64,000 nt of DNA from Albula goreensis (GCA_022829145.1 CM040764.1:5134875-5198874); one strand, 5' to 3'; shown: positions 1 to 19,748, counted from the first letter of the stretch. Program-made: numbers and translations. The notes: generated by a model not told the origin, from the sequence alone.

Positions 1-10
1 TTTTCCCCAG

Positions 11-1103
11 GACCAGATCACCATAACTGGGTATGAGAAGAATGCGGTTTCCGCTCGGGATGCGATCCAGGCCATTGTTGATGAGCTGGAGGAAATGGTC
101 TCCGAGGATGTAACCTTGGACAGCAGAGTCCATGCCCGCATCATTGGGGCACGTGGCAAGGGCATCCGCAAGATAATGGATGAGTTCAAGGTGAACCATG
201 AACCTAATTCCTCCCGGCCCTACCCCATGTACCTGCTTACCTCAGATAATGTTTGCTAGCACAAAATGGTTGCTGTGAGTTGTCTCTCCCCACCCCCACA
301 GGTGGCTGTTAAACATTGCTTTAAGTATTTCGTGCTACCATGACCACAATCGCCCATATGAGACCATTTTTACTGTAGTTGGAGGCACTGACCTGTAACA
401 TTCTGAAATACCTTTACCTCTGCCGATATGATCTTTGCGAAAGCTCATCCTTTGTTTTCCTGCCACTTCAGGTCGATTTGAGGTTCCCTCAGAGTGGAGC
501 TGCGGACCCAAACCTGGTGACAGTCACAGGACGCCCCGAGATGGTGGACGAAGCAATCGATCACCTTCTGAACCTGGAGGAGGAATACGTGAGCATTTAA
601 ATTTTTTTTTTTTTTTCATCCTTAAGCACTGCCTCACCTTCTACTTATCCTAATTATTAGATGAAAGTTAATAACCGGAATGGAATGAGCTGGGAAGAAA
701 AGTCGATGTTGATGGGTTTGCCTGTCTTACAGATGGCAGATGTGGTGGAGAACGAGTCCAAACAGGCGTACATGAAGCCGTTCGGGGTGCGGCTGCTGTA
801 GATGAGCCTAAGGGCCCATCAAAAGGTTTTGTGGTGAGGGAGGCACCCTGGGCCTCCGCCAATGAGAAGGTGAGAGGGCCTGTATAGCCTGGCCATTCAT
901 TATTAGCAAGCTGGATCTTTTTAATGATAAAAGTTGGTTGTAATGCATAACATAATGGGAAAACCCTTGATGCGGATATTTTGACAGTCGTATTTTCTCC
1001 CCTTTTTTTTCAGGCTCCTGATATGAGCAGCTCTGAGGATTTCCCCAGCTTTGGTGCACCTGTAGCCCCAAAGGCCTCTCCGTGGGGCCCCAAACGATTC
1101 TAA
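11..1103 (+). CDS. hdlbp: Vigilin (HDLBP), 3' end of the gene, partial
   Basis: Vigilin is a cytoplasmic RNA-binding protein built from many KH domains; it binds mRNA and tRNA and is linked to translation and sterol/lipoprotein biology. Four terminal exons are visible: 11-190, 472-588, 733-869 and 1014-1103 (stop TAA 1101-1103), all with GT/AG borders; the window opens in an intron ending ttttccccag. The first exon encodes the end of the penultimate KH repeat and the start of the last one, with its GARGKGIR (GxxG-type) loop. The second carries the C-terminal half of that KH domain. The last two encode the tail (GFVVREAPW, then MSSSEDFPSFGAP and WGPKRF at the stop), which matches the vertebrate vigilin C-terminus. 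Oddity: exon 733-869 is 137 bases and its two halves are in different frames. The frame changes near 781-789, so a literal translation stops at 799-801 (see findings). Identification is firm; upstream exons lie outside the window. Confidence 0.95.
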
Positions 1104-1621
1104 CAAGGACAACAATGAAGACGGCCATTCATCCCACCAGACTCTTGCTCCCTCCCACATTTTGTCCTCTTCCACTTGGGCTGACTGCAGATTCCGACCA
1201 CCTATCTCACAATTACACCCCCCCACCCCACCCCACCCCTGCCTGATCCAAACCCAGATACTCAAATCAGGTGTAAGCAAGTGGCCTTTAAATGTTCAAG
1301 GCTTGTTGTCAAATGGTTATGAATTTGTCAGGGGACTAAATTTAACTGGTACTGTCCAACAAAACCAGATGGATGGGGTTAGGACAATGATATCCATTTA
1401 GGGTATAAAACGATGACACAGAATTGCCAGTATTGCCTATCATCTTGTTTCTAGTCCATCATTGTGTCATGAGCATTTGTGCGGTGAAACTTTTGTAATC
1501 CAAAGCTGTTGCCAAGGCAATCGAACAAAGCTGTCTGGGTCAGATGAACTTTCCCTCTCTAGGTTGCCTTGGAAACTGATGTTCGTGTGATATGAAATGA
1601 GAAACCTGTCCCAGTTTGATG

Positions 1622-1654
<33 letters not shown>

Positions 1655-2305
1655 ATACTTACAAAAGAACACACACCTCTGTGATCCCTGTCTGCAAGAC
1701 TCCAGTGTGGATCGTGCTGGGGCAATTCACTTTACCCTTTTCCCCACCAGTCTTGTTTTAATACAAGACTTTACACCCTGTTTAAATGGGATACTGGAGG
1801 AATGGGTCAACCCATTCCACACTGAATTAAGGTCACAAACCAGTACAAAACACTAAAACAAATCACTGCCAGGTGCAGATTGATTTGGGAGCAGGAACCT
1901 GAGTTGACAAGCCTAGTGTCTCCCATGCTACACTAATTGCAAAACTGTACCAAATTGTTTTCCATCAGAAATTAAAAAAAAAAAAGTGCTGGTTTGTGCG
2001 TTTGCCTCCAGTCACATATGCTTGTGTAAGTGAGCAGCTGTGTGATTGTCATTTATTTTTCTTTTTTTTTTTTTTTTTTTTTTGTACCTGGTCAGTGTCC
2101 TATCCTTTTTTTTTTTTTTTGTCTTCCAGTTGCTGGGCAGATCATTGTTTCCATGGCAACAACCCTCTTGTTGGCCTTAAGAAAAAAATATATATGCAAG
2201 AACAAAAAAAAATTCAAAAACTAAACAAAAAAAGAGTAAAGACTATGGATAACACTGGAATTTAATGTCCAAAAAACAATAAAAAATGGAAAAGTGGCTG
2301 CAAAG
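1104..2305 (+). other. hdlbp: hdlbp 3' UTR with poly(A) signal
   Basis: After the hdlbp stop, about 1.2 kb runs without coding features to an AATAAA at 2278-2283. It contains long T runs (about 1627-1654, 2059-2083 and 2107-2120) that create spurious poly-Phe/poly-Lys reading frames. The end point is an estimate, 15-25 bases past the signal. Confidence 0.6.
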
Positions 2306-2974
2306 TCTTGTGCATTTTGTGGGGACAGGAACATATGACAGACCTTTTCATTTCTGTTTCATATATTTTAGACTTCATATATTTTAAATCAAAATGTATT
2401 GTCTACATATATAAAAACTGGACTTGTTTCAATAGCCTCAAAAGCCTCAAAAAGTATCAATAGCCTTTTGAACAGGGTAGCATTGTCAGTTAAGCCTTTG
2501 CAACACCAAACCAAAAAGGTTTCTATCTGTTGCTCTTCACCTAATACTTTCCTTCAACTGACCATTTTCAGTGCTTCACCTTAATTTGTGGGCATAAACG
2601 TATAAATCGAATGTGTTACCACAAACGAAAGAACTAATGGTTCTGAGGTTAAATATAGTATTTAACACAATATATTTTCATGTAAGCAAACTGAAAAAAA
2701 ATTATCTAGGTGCACTATTCAGATTGCAGTGTTGGTAAGAAGTCTCACCACTTGCATTTGCTGAGACAGCTACTTCAGCAAATTAATTCATTCAAGCAGA
2801 CCAAACACATGCACATTACATTGCTCTTTCTGGCAGATGCTTTTCTCCATAGCTGTCTTCAAGGCCATGACAGAACATCAGAATAATGAAGAGTAACTGC
2901 AAGCATCAAAACAGATATCGAACAAAGACAATATCGAAAAAAGTGGTTGTTAACCAAGAGGTAAAAAGAACAGC
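2306..2974. other. Intergenic, no gene seen
   Basis: AT-rich spacer between the hdlbp poly(A) signal and the tRNA cluster. I see no reading frame with coding character and no recognisable repeat. Confidence 0.5.
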
Positions 2975-3046
2975 CTCCCCGTCGGGGAATCGAACCCCGG
3001 TCTCCCGCGTGACAGGCGGGGATACTTACCACTATACTAACGAGGA
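2975..3046 (-). tRNA. tRNA-Asp (anticodon GTC)
   Basis: The reverse strand reads a complete 72-base cloverleaf. The acceptor stem tcctcgt pairs with acgggga, the D-arm is present, and the anticodon loop carries cctgtcacg with GTC. The T-arm box is ggttcgattcc. There is no intron and no encoded CCA. It is identical in sequence to the + strand copy at 3538-3609. Internal A and B box promoters are intact, so it looks functional. Confidence 0.97.
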
Positions 3047-3245
3047 ATGCTTATGGTAATCATTATCAGAAGAGTTCATAAATACAGTTTTTGTGCACTA
3101 ACCGCAAACAACGCAAATCCTTAATGCCATGTAAGAAGCTTTAGGTGACAGCAGAGACATAAACAACATAAAAACAACTACTTAGCGATAGTTTCCAGTC
3201 AGAATATGAAATATTATACAGTTGCTTATAAACATATTGTCAGAT

Positions 3246-3317
3246 GGCTCGTTGGTCTAGGGGTATGATTCTCGCTTTGGGTGCGAGAGGTCCCGGGTTC
3301 AAATCCCGGACGAGCCC
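3246..3317 (+). tRNA. tRNA-Pro (anticodon TGG)
   Basis: A 72-base cloverleaf. The acceptor stem ggctcgt pairs with acgagcc, and the anticodon stem-loop ctcgctttgggtgcgag carries TGG. The T-arm is ggttcaaatcc. It lies between the two tRNA-Asp genes and has no intron. Confidence 0.97.
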
Positions 3318-3537
3318 ATGTTTTACTTTCACTGTAATATTGATTTGATTAATGAACACATGGAGAGCCAACAGTTTAGTTACTACAGACAGGCTGAATC
3401 ATTGCGTGTGTTATAATACTCAACAAATGCATACTAATTTCCTCTGACATTTGAAAATGAGAGGAGACAAAGTGGGTTTTTTTTCCTCACCTGGTTACCA
3501 TTGAACAGCTGAAACCACACCCTTCTTGCATGTGCAT

Positions 3538-3609
3538 TCCTCGTTAGTATAGTGGTAAGTATCCCCGCCTGTCACGCGGGAGACCGGGGTTCGATTCCCC
3601 GACGGGGAG
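3538..3609 (+). tRNA. tRNA-Asp (anticodon GTC), second copy
   Basis: A 72-base tRNA identical to the reverse-strand copy at 2975-3046, with anticodon GTC and intact A and B boxes. A few flanking bases (gcat before the 5' end) are shared between the copies, so the pair forms an inverted repeat around tRNA-Pro. Confidence 0.97.
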
Positions 3610-3619
3610 GCGCATGTTT

Positions 3620-5365
3620 TGCTAGTTCAAACTGCAGTTTTCCAATACAAAAAAATAAAAATACAATTAGCACAATTAGCCAGTACATACTACTCCTATT
3701 TTCCAAACAGAGACGACTCAAACTATAATATAAAAAATAGTAATAAAAATATATATATTCTTTATTGTTTATTCATTTCTTTTTGTTTCTGTTTATTAAG
3801 TTATTTTTACTTTGACACTCTGGATCCTCCAAAGAAGGGCATTTATGCCACCAAAACATTTTAGATGCAGAAATATTTTTACCACTAGATGGCGCTGATG
3901 ATTTCTAATTGAACAGCATCTCCACACTGCTCAATATGGACTTCTATTACTGTCTATAGAATGTTCTGCTATGGTCCAGATGGCGGGTTACTTTCGTCTA
4001 TACAAAAGTCATTCATGTACGTTAAGGGTGCATTAACAGATAATCTATGTATGACGATACACAAACTTTCTCTTAATAGGGTACCATGAAATTCAGGTGT
4101 AAACTACATTACAAAATTAAGCATTATTTATCGTAATAACTAAAACGCCCAAACAACTTCAAATACTTACCAAGCGGTAATTTTCTGTCGAGTTCCCGCC
4201 GCTTGCTACAGCTGCCTTCTCATTTTTGTGGGCAGCTAAACGAATACCTTATAAATACCTTATAAAACTCCATACTGACAGAAAATGTATCTTTAAATTT
4301 TGGCTTTAAGATAAAAAATGCTACAAAGCAATTTGCAGCAACAGACAATGATGTGTTGACTCGCTGAATAACTTTTAGCTGTTGAGATGTATCGACCATA
4401 TCCAACCGTATGGATGCCGAGAGGGATTAAAAACGATATTCTAAACTTGACAACCAGAGCGCGTTTTTTTTTTTATATAAACTGTCAACTGAATCACTGT
4501 ACCGTATAATAGTTTATTGATTAAGTTAATTTTATTTGCTTTTTCTTGCACACTAGTGCCAGGGCCCTAACACACTTTTTTAAGTGGGGTGCCCCATTGA
4601 CGTGGAAACCCTGAACTCTTTTTTTAGTGATGAAAAGACTTGCATGTTCCCATAGCATAGTAAGTAGACTGTACCCTGAAACATTGCACAAGTGGCACAT
4701 GAAAGCAGGAGGCAATTTTTTTCGTTGGTGAGACTGTTCTGTTCATTTCCAGATGCCCCAGCTGTGCAAAAATTCAATGTTTTTTTTGTGGCCAGCGCAT
4801 AAAACCAGCAAATTTATCTCAGACAACCCACTAGAATAGAGACACATGCCACTGAATAACGAAATCCATATGATTCCATAATCCACTGATGTCAGTTTCA
4901 AGTGGAAGTTATGAACAGAAGTCTGTTAAACCATTTTGTTACATTTTTGTGAGCCTGACTTAAGTTCTCTATACAAATAAAACTTTCAGAACTTGGACCA
5001 AAAAGACTGTTCTTAACAGAAAAGGTCTTCTATCTTAATTTACTTTATAAAAAAAAAAAACTTTTAAGTATTTTCACTTCTTTTTGCAAGTTATTTCCAA
5101 GTTATTGCAGAAACCCTGTATGACATGTTATTTGGTGTAGCAGTGAGTTCAACATGGGTGCCATTTTGAATCTGATTGAAAAGCAGAAAGGACCAAGAAC
5201 ACAGAACACATTTCTCCGAAGTTATGGAAGCAGTGAATAAAGTTGTACCTTCACAGCCAAGTGACATCTGCAAAAATAACTTGGAAAATACTTGCTGTTC
5301 CCAAACAAGTTAACAGCATTTGCAATCTGATATATGCAATTTTAGATCAATCATGGGGGAGTTTT
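3620..5365. other. Intergenic AT-rich spacer
   Basis: No supportable gene. It holds a CTCF-like motif (3882-3897), a local duplication of ataccttataaa around 4245-4266 and several poly-T/A runs. The short frames here have no coding character. Confidence 0.5.
3882..3897 (+). promoter_or_regulatory. CTCF-like site
   Basis: The bases ccactagatggcgctg match the CTCF core (CCASYAGRKGGCRS type) over nearly every position. It lies between the tRNA cluster and the 3' end of pak2, a plausible boundary position. Called by motif only. Confidence 0.5.
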
Positions 5366-5369
5366 GAAA

Positions 5370-6308
5370 AAGCACAATTTTATTCAAAAAATTATTGTCT
5401 TTTGCAGAAATGTGGCTTTTACTTGCAAAACAAAGACTCCACATACATGAAAATACAGTTAATTATTAATCACATTAAAAACTAATTAAGATAACAATCG
5501 CAAATACTTAAACTCATGGTAAACTGTCAGATTGTTAGTTGGAAATAAAAAATAAACAGTATACATATACATATGAAACAGCTAGTCAAAATGTCCTGAT
5601 TTCTAATCTGTGGTTTCCACTTTTGCCTCCTTTTAAACATACATAATATACAAAACATAATTCAAACTTTTTGTCTTAATCTGAAGTTTAGACTCCTAAA
5701 TCCCTGTGAATTACAGAAATAGCTCAACTGATACAGTAAACAGTAATTCTTATTTATAAAAAAATGAGCAAAAAACGAGACAGGCACAGGTGACAGATAG
5801 TATGAGAGTATCCTTGAGAGCGAACAGGGTTTCGGAGATATGAGATTCAAGTTTCACGATGCCAAGGAGGCAGGCAACGATGGAAAACGATGAGCTGGAA
5901 CCTACAGTTGACTACAAGTTGTAGATGGTGTTTAAACACTAGGAAATGTACACAACACAATTCACATAATCAGCTGTGAATACTGGTCTGACCAGGTCAA
6001 GGCATCAGTGATTAAACAAAAATCCTGATTCAAACAGTTTTACTGTTTGTGGGTTTTTAGTTTGGCCCTCAAACAGTGAGAACATACTGGGGTGGAGTGA
6101 AGGGGCGTGTCCTTGTGGCCTGACTGACAGCTGGGAGCAGGAGTTCTCAGGGCTCTGGAGAGGGGAGGCCCCGCCCCTTTAAGGGCAGTTATACTTTGGG
6201 AGGGGGGTGTGGCTTGTTGGGGGCTCAGTGGCCTTGGCAGGTTGGGGTGATTGGCGGACTGACTGGCGGGAGGAGGACGTTGGCACAGCTCGGCAGTGGC
6301 AGGCTTGG
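5370..6308 (-). other. pak2: pak2 3' UTR (probable extent)
   Basis: Downstream of the pak2 stop on the reverse strand. A reverse-strand AATAAA (tttatt at 5379-5384) is a candidate poly(A) signal; another occurs near 4512, so the true end is uncertain. Confidence 0.4.
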
Positions 6309-13274
<6,966 letters not shown>

Positions 13275-13755
13275 GACAGGGGTACGCTGGAGGAGGGAGG
13301 GGGAGGGGGGGGGGACAGAGAGGGGCGCAGAGACCGTCCTGTGGAGCAAACAGAGAGATGGTTTCTGGAACGGTCAAAGGTTGAACAAAGGCATGCTTAT
13401 TCCACACCATGATTGACAGCCATACCCATGCAGACGGCCAATCAACACAAGCGATGGGCCTTTGGCTGGGACTGCAGGAACTGGTCCGAGGGCCAGTTCG
13501 ATACTGCTCAATTCCCCATACTACTCTTGCTAGACCCCCTCGAGCAAAAGTGACAACACTTTTAACCCACGAACTTCTCCCATAGTAACAAGCAATTCCT
13601 ACTGCATGCTGATTGGTTGGGTGAAACAGCTGCTACACTTGAGTCTTTGTGCAAAAGTTCTTCAATAGTTTAATGCATGGTTGTCACCAAACATGCTGTC
13701 ACACTCAACTTTGGTGTAGCGGAGAAATGGCCTCACAGAGAGGAACTCACGCTTC

Positions 13756-13779
13756 CTGTGTGTGTGTGTGTGTGTGTGC
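13756..13779. repeat. (TG)n microsatellite
   Basis: About 11 TG units, in the pak2 first intron just upstream of the start-codon exon. Confidence 0.85.
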
Positions 13780-16700
13780 TTTACCTCAGAGGCGATGGCT
13801 GACTATGCTTCCCAAAAATACAAGAATATACTGGAGTTTCATTTTCAATAAGGCTGACAGCTTGACCACAATGTCAAGAAGTGACTAAAATCATGAGTTT
13901 ACACCCCTGCCCCCTAAAAAACAAAAAAAACAGAAGCCTGGCTCAGTGTGTGCTCTAGGGAAGGCCACTGTATGTTAGTCCAAACGTACTTGTTACCAAT
14001 TTGATTTTGCATTGACTCCTCAAAAAAATCTTTTTTTAGCATATGATTATCCCAGTTCCACTCCGCGACTTGAGAGGGGCAGATTCAAACAGCACAATAG
14101 GCTGGCTGCATCCTCAGTCAAAAAATTGGGCCTACACGTCAATGACGATTTGCAATATTTTCACACTATATTTTTTAAAGGGGGGGGATTTCACAACTAC
14201 ATTTCACGAAACGGCACCTCTGACAGGAAGCTGTCACTTTCTCTCTTTTTTTCATCTCTTTTGTGAACGGAGACAGGAAACAGTCAGCCCGATGAGAAAA
14301 ACGGTGCACTGTGACCTAGAGATTACCTCTGAAACGAACGGTCCATCAGGCTGAGGACGCAGCCAGAAGCACGGGAGAAATAATTCTCCAGTAGCCAGCG
14401 TTCATTCCCTCTAGTTTATCCCGTACAGGTTATCAGGCCGTGTGTTCATTTGATTAATCTGATATTCTCATACTTGTTGGTGTCAGATTAACCAAACCTT
14501 TCCTCCTCACCCTTCCTGCCCAGCACTGCATGCCGTATCAAACTTTCAATGTAAATAATGACTCACTCCAAAGGGAACTGTGTACTCACTCATATCTTCA
14601 GAGAACGATATCAATGAATTATCAGCCATTTTATGCAGCATTTCTGAGCTCTCTCATCCACACTAATGAAAAGCCTTCCTTTACAGAACAAGAGAAATAT
14701 TCAAAGATTTTCAGATATGCTCCAAGTGAACGATTAGTGGTCTCATGGTTTGAACCGAATGCTTGGTCCCATTCCTAGTCTCAAAACCTCCATGGTGGAC
14801 AACTACACATTTCTAGATGTTCTTGTATTTTTTTTTCCCCACAATTTCTATCCCATTCTACCCTCTGCAAAGTATTACAACTTGAACTTCTAATAGCACA
14901 TATGGGTTTGAACAATAACACGATGGAACAGACTAGCTTGACTTCCCTCTCCATTAAGATGCCCAATCACTTAAATACAGGAAATGTGACAGCAACCTGC
15001 GATAACGATCTCTGAGAAACAAAGCAACGGACTTCCTACAGTACGCAGTGCGGGTCGCTTACAGCAGCCTCGCTTGACAAGTGTATAACCATACGGCTCT
15101 CTGAGCCTCCACAAGCTGCAGCCCTGATACGTGTGCAAGCATAGCATAATGCACATGAGGCTCGATGCGGAGGTGGAGATTCAGGCCATCTAGCACAACA
15201 TTGGCTAGAACTTCCAAGAACCAACCAGCTCCCAGCTTGCAGTCACTCAGTGACTTCCCTTTCCTTCCCAGGTGCTCCAGTAAAAGCACGCTCGGGGTTG
15301 TCCAGCGATCGGTGATGACATCAGCAATGAAACCTTCAGCACAGTAGTGTCATTCGGGAAAAAAAAAAAATGGTGACCTCTTTCCATTTCTGCTCCAGGA
15401 TTTCTGAAGTGAGGCTCCAGCAATATAGCTACAGCATGGAAGTGCAAGAGGGTTCAATGTACTGGTGCTCTCTATCACAAGACTGGTTTTCCTTTTTTGA
15501 GATCCGAAACACACCCCCTGTCAAGGTTCTGTATTTTAACTCGCTTTCATAGGCAGCTGGTCTCGGTTTGTCCCGTTCAGGGCTCAACCAGGGTGCTACC
15601 AGCGAGGCGGCTCTCCGACTCTATGGCCACTGCAGTGGTGGTCAGACTTGACCCTGGATAGCTGTTGGGTTTGCTGGTTTTTCATTGTTATTTAGTGGTC
15701 TGCTGAATGTGAAACCAAAAAGGGGGAAAGCCAGCCCGTGTTGTGGCTCTCTGGGACTACAGTTAGCCACCCTGATCGTACAGTAAGGTTTCATTTTCCC
15801 ACATTGGCCAATTCGCTTGACTCAGTACCTTTTTTTAAACAAAAGTGTCAAGAGGCCCAATCACACTTTTAATTTCCTCTCATGTTGGTCAGACCCCTGG
15901 TTCAGACCAAAGCCTAACACTTGCGACTGATTGCTATGCCCACCATGTTACCCTCTTGTTAATTACCCAAGGATTAATTCTCCCTTTTAATAATATTTCA
16001 TGCAAATTTCCATATTGCATGACTGGTTACATATCCTTTGAAGTTTGCACTCATTTTAATGACTTTAATACAAAAACAGAACTCTACGGTAATGAAAATA
16101 TGATGCAGTACTCTCTGGAATTTTGACAAAACGATGCTCCATTTCTTCAAAACCTTAGCCAGGTCTGATGTAAACATCACGTTAAAACCATGAACATAAC
16201 GGCCGCAGCAAAAAGCACCATGTCACTTTCACTTTCACAGCTTTTCACGTTTGGAGACAAATCTTCAAAAACCGTCTGCATTCACATGTTGGTGCTAGAC
16301 AAGTAAGACTGTGGTGTCAAAATCACAGGGCATAGCTCGTATCTTAACTCTTACCTGTAATGACACTGTGGTTTAGCCACGCCTTCTATGCACAGTACTG
16401 GTGCCTTAGCACTGCAGCTCGGGGGTTCTCAAACAAAAAGGTCATTGCAGGGGATGTTGATGTGAAAAAGTGGTGGGAATCCCTCACCTGGAGGAGGGGG
16501 GGTGAGGGGGTGGGCCAGAGTGGAGTCTGGCTTGGGCGAGTCACACACCCCTAAGGAGGTGTGAGAGTGGCGCACCACAGCAGACGCACACATCCCGTGC
16601 ATCTCCTAATAAGGAGAGAGAGCTTACGCGCGCTCCTACCCTCCCGCGTGCGCCAGACCACAGCTCGACCTCTTTTCTCTTCCTCCTCTCCAGTGGAGCT

Positions 16701-18409
16701 CTCTCTGTCTCTCAGTCTCTCTTATCCTCTCTACCCAAACCCATCTCCACCACTTGCCCTCTACCTTTCTCTTTTTCCCTTTCTCCAACCTACCTTTCCC
16801 TCTTTAACCGGCCTCCTCTGGCAATTTCAATTTGTTTCACGGGCCCAACAAACATATGCTGGAAACAGCTAACATACAGGCCTAGATTCATCACAATATT
16901 ACAGAATAGCACCGTAAATCACAGACAATCTGTCCCAAAACAAAGGCCTTTAGGCATTATTGTCACACTCACCCTTCATTGGCTTGTCCCCAACCAAAGT
17001 CATAAAACAGTCATCCTTTGAAGCCCTCTTATCTTGGCTAATTTGAAGGCATCACCTTTTGTATCCTTTGCCAGAGGGGATATCCCATAAGTCTTTGTGA
17101 CTACCTCAGAAATCTTAATCTTGTCATTTAACGAAGGCCACTGAGATAACACAAAGAAGTTATGTCCAAGAACAGTAAACAAAATAATTTGATGTAGTTA
17201 TGGCTAAAAATTCATGTTTACTTGTAACACATATATAAATGTACTTTACATTTATATATAAAAATGTTTAATTTACTGCCACAGTCCGCGGCGGTCACGT
17301 CAGGGCACTGTTTTCGTTTGTGGCACTCAAACGCCTTGCCAAGTCATCCGACTGAAGTGTTTCAAAGCATGCCATGTACATTGTCTTTTGAAGTGTCTCT
17401 TCCGTTAGCATGTAGAAGCAATGATTTATAACACTATGTATGATAAAGATAAGGTGTTAGCTTGGAAAAGCCATCATATACACACAGGCAAATAAATCCT
17501 TCCCTCTAGCTTCCACACTCTGACCTGTAAACTGATGGAGGGGATACCTCCATCGCACTACATTGCGCTCTCTCTTTACACAACACAAAGACGGCACTCA
17601 AAACAATGGTCACACTCAAAACGTGCACAGACCACCAGAGAACACTGAGCAGTGATTCTGGGTGCACTTGTGGAATGTGATGTTGGGGGAAGCTCTCTTT
17701 AACTTGTGCTTGCTGGATGCTATGACTGATAATATCGTTATTTGTCAATTGTTGCACTAGTATTAGAGATCCCTGAGCATAAGGCCTCGGAGGAAAAGTG
17801 GCCCAAGATGTCAGAGACCCCAAGAAGAGTAGCAAGAACTTTGGTCATGGTAACCAAAAAAGAAAAATACCACCACGTAGTTACATAGCACTCACCCACA
17901 AACAGCAACCGACTAATAACAAACAAGAATGAGGCGTAACTGCAGTGTCAACTACAAACCGTGTTTTCAGAATAATGACAGGGTTAGTCAGACAAATATT
18001 GTGTGTGTCTGCAGAAGTGGAGTGCAAAAGCACCCCTCCCCACATCTACATACACGCATGCAAACACAGAGTCCTTGTTGCTGGCAAAACAAAAATTCTT
18101 GCTTAACATTCTTGAAATCCATGAGTAGAGATTTGCTTTGCCTCACTTCCTGTTTTCACCTCCACAGTCATTCTATGCAAGCGCCACCCTCCCCCCCTCA
18201 TGCCCCCGCCCCCAGCCTCATTCAGCAGCAGGGTGTCTAAGAATGAGTTCACCTAATTCACCCCGAGCAAAGCAATGCAAACTCAACGCAACACAAAAAC
18301 AAGAAAACCTCAACAATCTAATCTCATTGGTTCACCTCTACGTAGATGCGCGGAAAAAGCAAACCTTGAGGTCACTCTTCTGTTCAAGACTCCGCTCTCT
18401 GACACATGC

Positions 18410-18490
18410 ACAAACACACACGCGACCGCACACGCACGCATGCACACGTACCTGCGCACGCACACACATATACATGCACACACACGCAGG
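18410..18490. repeat. CA-rich degenerate microsatellite
   Basis: Interrupted CA/CG repeats (acacacgcgaccgcacacgc and similar) over about 80 bp in the pak2 first intron. Confidence 0.7.
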
Positions 18491-19667
18491 CATATTCTCA
18501 GCTTCTGAAGCAGGAAGCGGTTGCCGCAGGATTTAAAATACGACAGCGTGTCGCAGACTACGGTAATCACGGCCGGCCTTGAGGCGTGCAGAGGAGTCGA
18601 CATGGCCGCTGCGGCGGCCTGAGACACACCTTTGGACCCAACCTCGGGCGCCTGTCGTCAAAGACCAACCTGCAGAGGACAGACTGCATGGGTCCACAAC
18701 ACAGGCCGTCCATCTGCCTGGTACTGAGGAGACAGGAAGAAAGGTGGGACAGAGGAAGGGAGGAAAAACAGGGAAATAAAGAGAGGGACAGGAAAGGGAA
18801 TTTAAAGGAGAGCAGAAAACCGAGGAAAGGCAGAAGGGGAACAAGATGCCAACTGTGGACAGAGAGAGAGAGAGTAAAAGAGTAACAGTTGCGTTGCAGA
18901 AAAGCAACTGTCGAATCATGCTGAAAACAGACCGGTCGAAACTGGCAGCTATCAGCTTTTCAAAATCAGTTTTTGAAGTGTTCACAGAGAATTAGTAAGC
19001 CTGGGAGAGGGTGCAGTATCAGCTACACACTTGCGCCATGTCCGGCTTCTGACCCTGAAGTGTGACTGCAAACAACTGATGGCTGAGTGAGAGTCATGCC
19101 CAGGAGCGAATCATAAGCAAATCTGGCGACAACTAAATACAAATTAGGGAGGGCAGTTCATCACTGAAATGTACTATTTTATATATAGATACTCAGACTT
19201 ACCTGTACTCTGGGGAGTCCAAGCAACATGAACCACTCAGAACACTAGTGCCCTGAGTTTGGTAAGAAATCCAATTCATTGTCATAAAACCCTTTTCATG
19301 CCTTTACAGTTTACAACATCAAGGCTGAGCTGTTCCAGTCTGACTCTCAGCGGCTCCCTCACATGAGCTTGAAACTGAACCTCCATCTTTTCTACAGCAG
19401 CCAAAGAAGAGTGAAATATTACAGTTCTAATTGAGGTAAAACAGAAGTAGTCATACAAATCGAGGCATCGCAGTGAAAGTCTCGTCTCACCCTAAATGCC
19501 CCACGAGAATCTGGAAGCTGCTCTCCTGCTGTCCGACTCCACGCTCTTCGGGAAAGAGTGAGCTAATCGGTCCTTCGCACACATGCCGTGTCATTCCCAC
19601 ATCAGGAGATTGGGATGGGGGGGGGGGAATGAGAAAGCAGAAGAGAGAGTGAGGGCTGAGATATATA

Positions 19668-19693
19668 GCGAGAGAGAGAGATACGAGAAAGAC

Positions 19694-19731
<38 letters not shown>

Positions 19732-19748
19732 GAGGAGGGGAGGAGGGA
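19668..19748. repeat. (GA)n microsatellite
   Basis: GA repeats with an uninterrupted run of about 14 units, passing into gggagg repeats. It gives a spurious Arg/Glu-rich frame on one strand and a Ser/Leu-rich frame on the other. Confidence 0.85.

Noticed and set aside
1996-2265. Poly-Phe frames downstream of hdlbp
   Set aside because: Products of T-rich homopolymers in the 3' UTR.
15036-15289. Reverse-strand 76-residue frame (MLLLEHLGRKGKSLSDCKLG start)
   Set aside because: It reads plausibly but overlaps another equally long frame, has no flanking splice signals and matches no family I know.
16479-16720. Possible alternative pak2 first exon (cctccag then gtgaggga on the reverse strand)
   Set aside because: A single donor-like match in purine-rich repeats; no supporting start or coding signal.
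18533-18985. 150-residue reverse-strand frame in pak2 intron 1
   Set aside because: It spans purine-rich repeats that read as Leu/Ser/Pro-rich text, has no family likeness, and lies in a microsatellite-rich intron.
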